From contig VXBP01005581.1 of NCBI GenBank assembly GCA_013400115.1, positions 62,001-126,000 of the forward strand: a stretch of DNA of 64,000 nucleotides, given 5' to 3'. Source of the DNA: Rhinopomastus cyanomelas (taxonomy: Eukaryota > Chordata > Aves > Bucerotiformes > Rhinopomastidae). Positions 56,657-64,000 of this stretch are shown here, in pieces. The stretch's first letter is position 1. Every line of letters starts with the position of its first letter. Both the position numbers and the translations under genes were made by a program. The notes under the pieces were generated by a model that was given only the letters and a program-made list of their open reading frames with translations, was not told the origin of the DNA and ran no database searches.

Positions 56657-56847
56657 ACAATGCTTTGCCTGAGCGTTTGGGGTTTTCTTTTCCCTTGGTT
56701 TTCTTCACAGTACTGTGCTACGTGACCTCCAGGAGCTTGTTTGTTCCTAGCCTTGGCTAACACTTGAGCATGCCTTGTTGTCTGCTGGTGGTGTCACTTC
56801 AGTAACAGCAGTCTGTTGTTTTGGTTTTTTTCTCTCCTTCCTCCCAG

Positions 56848-58800
56848 CTAAAAACTGTCAGCGGCGCCGCTCTTGCATTCTCTGTACCCAGCGCACCCGG
56901 TTGAGTTACCGCCTTGGCCATGCCGTTCTCTTCATGCATGCCTCTGAGCGCATGGAGCTGTGAAGGTTCTTCACGTAACCCACTTGTGATGCACCTCGTC
57001 GCAGTATTTCCCGCCCGAGCACTGCTAACATTTCCGTGCAAGTAGAGAGTAACGAGGAGTCAGAGACACCAGTGAGAGCTTGATGGGCAGCGGTAGGTCC
57101 AGAATGCATCTGTCACTTTCTACATCGGTGCCAAGTTTTTGACATTCAGAACTGTTTGTTAAAAAAAAAATACAGATAAGAAAAAGTCTATTTTACCCTT
57201 TTTGGTTCTTTAAGAACTGGCTTTTGACTCCTTTTTTGTCCCAGGACTTGGCTCTGGTTCTGGGAGGAATAGGGTTTCTGCTGGCAGCTCTGTTCCCATA
57301 GAAGAGGTTTCTGTTGCTCCACGTAGGTGGGCAGAGTCACTGCTAAATGTGGGAGCAGTAGTGTCTTGGCTCTGTAGAAGCTGAAGCAGTTTATTAGACC
57401 ATGTAAACTGGAAAAATGTCATCCACGGCTGGCTTGGTCACGCCAGAATTAACTGCCAGGGCTCTGGTGGGCCAGCAGCTCCCTTTTCACGTGGGAGCCT
57501 TCCCCTTTCCTTTGCTGACAGAGCATTGCTGTTGGGTGTTCAAGCCGGGTTATCAGCGGTAAGGGGCTGAGCGACGATGGAGGGGCAGCATTTGAGGGCA
57601 GAGAGAAGAGAAGGCTTTGACCACCTATCGTGTCTGCTCTGAGTTTTTTAAGGAGGCTTTAAAAAAAACCAGACCTCGTGGTGAAGCTGTAGCCCGGTCG
57701 TGCGCTTGACGTGCTCCAGAAATACGAGGCCTTGAAAGCTTAGCGTGAGGAGTTCGCTCTGCTCTGCCACTCTTGCTCCTCCGCAAACGGATGACGGATA
57801 CACCCGTGTTTAACTGCTTCCCCCAGATTTTTCTCTCCCTTCTTCCCCCCAAACCTGCTCTTGGTTTCTGAGGCCGAGCCCAGCAGTTCCTGCAGCAGTT
57901 TGTTTGGCCGCGGTCAGTGGCTGCAAACGCCTGTCCGCTGTGCCGTCGGTCCTCAACCTAACGGAGACTGGCTTGGCTTCCCTTCCGCTGCTGCGAAGAG
58001 AAATCCTTTGCCAAGCACCTGAGTTGATTCCCTTCCCTTTTCAATAGAGATAAAAACCCCCAGGGGTTGGTTCTTTGTTTTTCTGTTGTCGCTCCACTCG
58101 GTGAATCGCCCCGTTCCCAGCAGGTCCGACTGTTTCCGCAGTGCATGGTGTCCCAGCCCGTGTCCCCTCCAGTGGTGGAAAGCTCACAGCTCAGCAGCCT
58201 CGAGTGTTCACGAGGGGAAAAGCTTCCTGCTCTGTACCGTTCCACCTCTCTGTGTCCGTTACTAATCCAAAGCAGCTCCTAAACATTGTGATGTTGTTAC
58301 TACTAGTGGATGTACAGTAGATGGAATTGAAGCTTCTCTCATGATTTTAAACACTGTATCTCTCTATATATATTTCAAGTAAGCATCTCCAATAAATGTG
58401 GTGAGCCATGTTAGCCTGCCAGTGGGATCTGTGAAACAAAAGTAACAGCCTCTCGATTTCTTTTTCCTCAGAAATTCCTTTACTTCTGTTGTTCTGAAGC
58501 GGCTGTAAGTGGCAAAACTGTCTTTAACAGATCAGATGTGGGGTGGGGGTTTGTTGGCTTTTTCTTCATATACATCTAACCTAGCACGTAGTGTCGACGT
58601 GTTGCTGTAGACCAAGGTCTGTCTTCTGCACCGGGACGTGAGGAAGCTCGTGGTTTGTCCTCCCCACCGCGCCTGACTCGACGCACTCCCTGCCGTTCTG
58701 GAGCACTGCAGTTTACCGTGGGACACAGTGTAAAGATTTCTTGCCATAATGGTAAATGAATGATATATTTAAGGATTAATAAATTTGTGATTTCTGCTGA
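56848..58800 (+). CDS. CAMK2D: CAMK2D terminal exon (one coding base, stop, 3'UTR)
   Basis: After 'cctcccag' the exon begins C TAA. Joined to exon 20 this gives ATC AAC TAA, so the spliced protein ends ..SPTVPIN, as in known delta isoforms lacking the long tail. Coding therefore stops at 56851 and the rest is 3'UTR. The UTR includes a stretch (56.85-57.05 kb) that reads like a conserved UTR, and T-rich and 'tctctatatatattt' segments near its end. Two polyadenylation signals offer ends near 58.41 and 58.80 kb; which is used cannot be told. The whole interval is entered as CDS only because no UTR type is offered. Confidence 0.82.
58391..58396 (+). terminator. CAMK2D: AATAAA, likely polyadenylation signal 1 of CAMK2D
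   Basis: AATAAA is followed by 'tgtggtgagccatgtt', a GT-rich downstream element, and preceded by AT-rich UTR sequence. This is a good candidate for the main 3' end, near 58410-58420. Confidence 0.65.
58778..58783 (+). terminator. CAMK2D: AATAAA, likely polyadenylation signal 2 of CAMK2D
   Basis: AATAAA in 'aaggattaataaatttgtg', followed by 'gcttgtgtttcaatttccc'. A second good candidate, which would lengthen the UTR by about 390 bases. Confidence 0.6.
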
Positions 58801-58943
58801 CACTCTGCTTGTGTTTCAATTTCCCCATCGATGGAGGCTTCAGCGTGGGAAAATTAAATCGGAGGCACAGATGCGCTTTCTAAAGATGAAGAGAAAGGTG
58901 ATGTGAAAAAGAAACAGCATTTCCTGAGAGTTACCGTGTCGCA

Positions 58944-58991
58944 GAGCGTTAGGGATTGGAAGGGACCTCGAAAGATCATCTAGTCCAGTCC
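58944..58991 (-). mobile_element. CR1 LINE 3' end, inverted partner
   Basis: 'gagcgttagggattggaagggacctcgaaagatcatctagtccagtcc' is the CR1 3' end in reverse. It abuts, after about 11 bases repeating 'ggatcatctag', a CR1 in the opposite orientation that also keeps its own 3' end. Confidence 0.9.
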
Positions 58992-59002
58992 GGATCATCT
59001 AG

Positions 59003-59231
59003 TAAGCTGGAACACAGGAGGTCCCACATCAGTCTGAGAAGGAACTTCTTCACGGTGAGGGTGACAGAGCACTGGAAGGGGCTGCTCAGGGGGGTTGTGG
59101 AGTCTCCTTCTCTGGAGACGTTTAAAACCCACCTGGACGTGTTCCTGTGTGACTTGGTCTAAGTGGTCCTGCTCTGGCAGGGGGATTGGATGATCTTTCG
59201 AGGTCCCTTCCAATCCCTAATATCCTGTGAG
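59003..59231 (+). mobile_element. CR1 LINE fragment
   Basis: From 'agctggaacacaggaggtcccacatcagtctgagaagg' to 'gattggatgatctttcgaggtcccttccaatccctaatatcctgtg'. Few differences from other members of the subfamily. With the piece at 58944 it forms an inverted repeat of about 40 bases. Confidence 0.92.
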
Positions 59232-61332
59232 TGTGTGAATGCAGAGTCGTACAACCTACACTTGCAGTTGAGAACCACAAGCGTTGGCTGTGCGATCTGC
59301 TGTGTGGTTGGTTCCAGCTGCCCTTCCCGAGCACCCGCGTGTCCGGGCGCTGCGTCGGCGATGTTGCACACACTTGGCATTGCAGGGCCTTGCTTAGACG
59401 TGGGCTAGGTAGTCACTGCATTTCTGGAGCTGCCCTACATGTGTTCCTTGTAACGCAAGATGCTCAAGGAGCAGTTAGTGTCTAGATGATAGAATGCATT
59501 CAAGTCCATAAAACATCAGCACTGTAAATAATCTCTGTGTTTGTGTGTGCATACGTAGAGATCTGTAGTGATTTTAGGTTGAAGAGCCAAGACTGAGAAG
59601 AGTTCTTCACACCAGCTGAAAACAAGTGCGAGAGGGCAGAGGAGAGAAGACAACTTCCAGCTTTCGTGGAAATGCAGAGCCGGATCCTTTCTCTGGTTCT
59701 CTGCCAGGGCCAGCGTAGTCACGAGTCAGACCTGTAGCAGTGATCCACGAGTGCTGCCTGTCACAGAGCCAGAGCGTGTCCTGGGTGTGTGACCGCGGCG
59801 CCGCTTCCTCCTGGGCGGCGCTTTGCTGCGTGCTCGTGAACAGAAGGAACGAGTTAGGAGAGAGCTCAGAGCTTGGGAGTGGTTCTGTGGACCCCAGAGG
59901 AAGCGAAAGCTGTTTGGTCTGAGGTTTGACGCTTTGTCCTGTGTCTTCTCCCTACTTCATTCAACTCACTTTCTGCACTGCCTGCTGCTCCAGAAACCAG
60001 TTTGACTTCATTTTAGGGGTGCGCCCGCGGGGAGCTGCTTGCCAGCCGTGGCACCGCTGCTGATGTGACAGAGACCAGGCGTCAGCCCGCAAAGCACCGT
60101 GGCCAGGAGCTGGGTGGCCAGAGTGCCTTTGGTAAACCCTGAGTCAGAGATGTGGCTGAGGGGACAGGGCTTTGGGCTTGTCTTCACCCGCCGTTGTTCC
60201 CACGGGTGTGCGGCCCTAGCGCAAACGTTTTGCCGTGCTGCTTCCCGGTGGCTTTTGCCGTGACAGCTTGTGTCTAGGAGCACTCAGGATGCTGTGGGAG
60301 CAGAAGGCAGCCCAGTACTTTCACTTTTCCAGTGTGAGTAAGGAGCACAGGATTTCGGAGGCTGAAGAGGGCCGTTTGCTGGGTCTCCAGTGCACATCCC
60401 CAGAGGAGTGGGATTGATTCCCTTCCCGATAACGGGCTTCCAGGGCACAGTTAAGACAGTAACACTTCTCTCCCTTAGAGCTGTTAGATCCACATTTTGT
60501 TGTGGTCAGGATCACTTTCCCCATTCCTTCAGTGTGCTGCTACTCCTTTGACATGTACCATCTCCTCAGGCTGTCTGAGTGCTCATAGGAAACACAATTA
60601 ACCTCCTTCTTTTCAGGGCTTTTGTTCTGTTCTTAGACTTGTGCAGAACTCGTCCTAAGAAATGACTGTTAGTCACAAAATTAAACTGGGAGACCTGGTT
60701 GAGATTGTTTTGTGAGCTTCAGCTGTCTTGCTGGTAAAATACAGAGGGCTTTGGGTGAGTAGGTTAAACATTCAGTGCTGCAAGGTCCACCTGCTAGATG
60801 TCTGCTTTCTGCAGAGAGGGCTGACCCACCTCTGCTGGTGGAGGACAGCAGAGGGACCTCCAGGTACAGGAGCCGTGAGGCAGGTTTTGATCCCTGTCAG
60901 AGGGGAATATTTCCTGTCGGTGCCTCAGACGAAAGGACCCCTACAGAAGCCTTTCCTCTCTTCTCCCTCTTTTGCACAGGTCCTCGTGGCAGAGCAGAGC
61001 GAGTTGCAAGGAGAAGACAGTAATTCTGTGCGCTCAAGTGCTGTGGAGTAGCAGAGCAGGGCTGCCTGCATGTCCTTGTCCAGAGCCGAGGCCAGGTGAC
61101 AGGCCCTGCAAACAGTATGTTTGGGGAAGAGGAATCTGACCCCAGAGTGAGAGGGGAGGAGGGTCGATGCAAAAAGGATGAGCTGATAAAAACAGAGTTT
61201 ACAAGGCAGAAGGAGAGGAGAGCAGTAAGTCTGTTGTTACTGAAGCAGCACATTCTTTACAGATGTTCCCAGAACCCAGCTATGGGGCTGGATTGTCTTA
61301 TGAACTAACTGGAAATTTGGCCCCTATAACCA

Positions 61333-61535
61333 TCAGAATCACAGAACCTTAGGGATTGGAAGGGACCTCGAAAAATCATCCAGTCCAATCCCCCAGCCAC
61401 AGCAGGATCACCTAGATCAGTCACACAGGAACATGGCCAGGTGGGTTTGAAGTGTCTCCAGAGAAGGAGACTCCACAACCCCCCTGGGCAGCCCCTGCCA
61501 GGGCTCTGTCACCCTCACTGGGAAGAAGCTCCTGT
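61333..61535 (-). mobile_element. CR1 LINE fragment
   Basis: Begins 'agaatcacagaaccttagggattggaagggacctcgaaaaatcatccagtcc' and ends in 'ccctcactgggaagaagctcc', i.e. the CR1 3' part in reverse. Confidence 0.92.
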
Positions 61536-62242
61536 GTCCCAGTGTATATACAGTCCTCACTGAAAGGCTCTAGCAGCTCACGCTGCTCATTGCTGAAGAG
61601 GAGAAGCTGGCACAAAGATCTCAACATTCCAAAAGGAAAAAGCAGTCTGAGGTGTCTCTTGTGAGGTCCTTTCACCTCCCCGCTGTAACACACTGCTGCA
61701 GCTGCCTGCTTGGGTGCCCACCCTCTCCCTCTGCAGCCCTGCCTTGCTCCTCTCCCCAGACATTCTCATCCTCCTGCAAGAAATCTGTTCCTGAGGTTCT
61801 GCTGGGTTCCACTCAGCAGCTGGAGCACCAGGCAGTTTCACTGGGGGTAGTGTTGGTTGGGTGGCTTTTAGAAACATCAGTTAATTAACGCTCCTGGTGT
61901 CTGGCAGTAGGTGAGCGTCGCCTACCTGCGACTGAAATCCTGACAGCATGTAATTTGCCCGGGGCCACAGAGCTGATGGATGACAGGTTTGTAGGCACAA
62001 GGGTGGGTTTTGTTCCCTCAGTGACAGTGATTACAGCCTGCCAGCATTACAGGGGGAGCTCAGAGAGCCTCACGTCGTGTGGCATGGAGTGTGGCACGGT
62101 CAGTGGCGGTTCCTCACGTTCCAACTCCTTGTCATGGAAGCCTTTCCAAGCTGATGGGGATGATGTGGCATCCTAAGGAGGTTCCCTCTGGAAAACCACC
62201 TCTGTCCCTCGTGGTGTCTGGGATTAGGCAGGATGCACGTAG

Positions 62243-62408
62243 AATCGCAGAATCACAGAGCATTAGGGATTGGAAGGGACCAAGAAAGATCAGCCAGTCC
62301 AATCCCCCTGCAACAGCAGGATCACCTAGACCCAGTCACACAGGAACACATCCAGGTGGGTCTTAAACATCTCCAGAGAAGGAGACTCCACAACCCCCCT
62401 GGGCAGAT
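62243..62408 (-). mobile_element. CR1 LINE fragment
   Basis: Begins 'gaatcgcagaatcacagagcattagggattggaagg' and stops at 'cacaacccccctgggcag', a shorter 5' truncation than its neighbours. Confidence 0.92.
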
Positions 62409-63917
62409 GGTACCAGATTCTCTCTCAGCACAAGACACCGGTATCGCTGCTCAGGCCAGTGCTGATGTGTAAGTGCTTTTCAGAAAAGGGGGGCTGGGGG
62501 ATGTAGTTTAGATCTTACGATTAGCAGCCAGTTCCTTCCATTTGCTACAATTTCCTCCTCCTTCTAGGGGGAGGAATTTACATCCACATGACAGAAAATA
62601 AATCTCTCAGGTTTACGACTTCCACCTCCTTTGAGGGGAGCGTGTAGGAGCTGCAGAAGAAAATCAAGGTCTACTTTAATCCTCTGAGAGAATTAAAGGT
62701 GTGAGTGAAAAGTAAAGGGAACCAGGGCTGGATTTACAGTCCAGAGCTGATCTGTGGCTCTGAGGTAACTTAGAACAATCCGAGCACAGGGGGCTCAGTG
62801 CAGTCAAGTCATCCTGTTGACCAGAACTGCTCATTCTGCTAACAGAGCGTGGATTTTGTGCTCTGTGGCAAGAGTCTGGCTCGATTAGCTGGCCCACCGC
62901 TTCAGACCAACCTGGCTGGAGGCATTTATCAATCCTGCAGCAATTATTGCCTCTGTTTTGTCGTCAGCGGTGACAACCATCGTGATGATGATGAATCTGA
63001 GCACAACCTGCAGGGACGCGTGTTCGTATCGAAGGGAAACACTCTGCCTCCCTGCTGCCAGCCAGTCTGTCTCCTCTCGGGAGCCAGCCGAGGGCAGACG
63101 AGTGAGAAATGAGGTGCTTTTGAGTCACATCGCGGCGTTTGAGAAGCTGCTGGGTAGGAACAGCCCTTACAGCTGAGCTGCAGCTGCTCCTACGAGTTGG
63201 GATTCAGGGCATGAAACAGCTGGTTATGGAGAGAGAAAAATGGAAGCATGAGGGAGAGAAATCTTGGGTTCACCTCTACCATTTCCTCCCCCTTTGCAGT
63301 CAAATAATAAAGTGTGGAGGTAGAGGCAGGTGGCAGTACAGGCAGCCACCACGGTGGGCTTCGTTGTCCACGTCCACCACAAATACTGTCTCTGAAACTG
63401 GGCTTAACCATGCGATACCCACAAGCGGAGGGAGGCTTCAGAAAACCAGCCCATTTATAGACATTTTTAGCTTTTATTTGGAAAAAGAAGATCATGTTCA
63501 GAACTGTTTCATGATGAACCTGGCGGCACTGTTAGTGGAAGTTGGGTGGCCTGACTGTTTACCCTGCTCACGTGTCCTAAAACCATCACCTGACTGGTGA
63601 AAGGTGTCCTTTGGTCATTGCTGTTTGGTTCAAGAGTCGGGGGAAGACTACGAGGTCCAACATCTTTGCAGAAGCCATGTGGATAAATCCTGCACTGGCA
63701 ACCAACCACCTGCAGGTGACAGATTCTCTTAAGGGCTGACATAAAAGCCAAGGTAGCATCAAGACATCAGGACAAACAGATGCTCTTGTAAGGGATTCAG
63801 AGGTCCCTTGGCTATGAGGCTGGGTCTGAGTTCCTTCTCATGTGCTGCTTTACCTCCTCCTATGTATCTCCTCGTCCCACAGGATCAGGCATTTCCCTGT
63901 CTTCATAACAAACTTAC

Positions 63918-64000
63918 CTGTAAATGTTGTCCCTGCGTGAGGCTTTTCCTTCCACAGTGAAGTTCTGTCTATCCAGAGACTCACCAGAGAGCCCAGACAG
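63918..64000 (-). CDS. Possible exon fragment at the window edge (very uncertain)
   Basis: On the minus strand, an open frame enters from the window edge and ends at a full-consensus donor (CAG|gtaagt, the complement of 63912-63917). It would encode LSGLSGESLDRQNFTVEGKA then SRRDNIY. I do not recognise the protein. Twenty-seven open codons are expected fairly often by chance, and the only support is the perfect donor, so this is a pointer and not a firm gene call. Confidence 0.15.

Larger units (their letters stand above)
52654..56847 (+). other. CAMK2D: CAMK2D last intron (alternatively 3'UTR of a retained form)
   Basis: A 4.2-kb interval between the hub exon and the terminal exon. It carries one small CR1 piece (55265-55356) and an AATAAA at 56651 followed by a GT-rich stretch, which might end a retained-intron transcript. 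I searched by eye for the 21-residue delta tail exon (containing CIPNGKENF) and did not find it. Frames at 53.3-54.2 and 55.8-56.4 kb are not recognisable proteins. Confidence 0.8.
58801..64000. other. Intergenic sequence downstream of CAMK2D
   Basis: Contains two CR1 copies on the minus strand, one inverted CR1 pair, and unique sequence. In mammals the gene ANK2 lies tail-to-tail with CAMK2D, so its 3' end might be expected on the minus strand, but I recognise no ankyrin-2 coding sequence here. The only possible coding trace is at the right edge (63918-64000, minus). No RNA gene is recognised. Confidence 0.75.

Noticed and set aside
58801..64000. 3' end of ANK2 on the minus strand, expected from mammalian gene order
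   Set aside because: No frame resembles the acidic ankyrin-2 C-terminus, so it is not annotated; it may lie beyond the window.

Overview
The window is a stretch of vertebrate, almost certainly avian, nuclear DNA. It holds the 3' three-quarters of one gene, CAMK2D (calcium/calmodulin-dependent protein kinase II delta), on the + strand. The bird assignment rests on about 25 fragments of CR1 LINE retrotransposons (3' ends with the typical 'GAGGTCCCTTCCAA' and 'ATTCTATGATTCT'-like tails), on the absence of any Alu/B1/L1-like sequence, and on short introns (0.5-8 kb). The isoform assignment rests on residues such as VDMWACG, the KRKSSSSVQMM nuclear-localisation exon and the INNK...PTPAL exon. The species cannot be named from the sequence.

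Layout: positions 1-4041 are intron, and the first three coding exons lie upstream of the window. Exons 4 to 13 (4042-32211) encode the rest of the kinase domain, the autoinhibitory/calmodulin-binding segment and the start of the linker. Three in-frame cassette exons (33638-33670, 37463-37522, 38912-38953) form the variable linker. Exons 17 to 20 (41577-52653) encode the hub (association) domain that builds the 12/14-subunit holoenzyme. The terminal exon starts at 56848 and adds one base before a stop codon; its 3'UTR has AATAAA signals at 58391 and 58778. Downstream of about 58.8 kb I see only intergenic sequence with CR1 pieces. All splice junctions used are GT-AG, and the exon phases join into one open frame.

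The most unusual thing is a duplicated exon 6. Two 73-bp exons, 908 bp apart, both encode the stretch that ends in the catalytic HRDLK motif, both with good splice sites. The first has the delta-type residues ([11 protein letters not shown]); the second has the residues of the CAMK2A/CAMK2B paralogues (EAVLHCHQMGV). Because 73 is not a multiple of 3, only one can be used per transcript, so they behave as mutually exclusive exons in the catalytic core. The second copy's acceptor overlaps an RBFOX-type TGCATG motif and is preceded by a CpG-rich patch.

Other points: two competing hairpins just upstream of the delta-A exon; a stop codon that overlaps the last hub-exon donor, so the protein ends in K or N depending on splicing; a NAGNAG acceptor at exon 13; CR1 copies whose orientation is sorted into blocks along the gene; a nested CR1; and a duplicated CR1 junction. 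Most long open frames in the window are chance or CR1-derived and are not annotated as genes.
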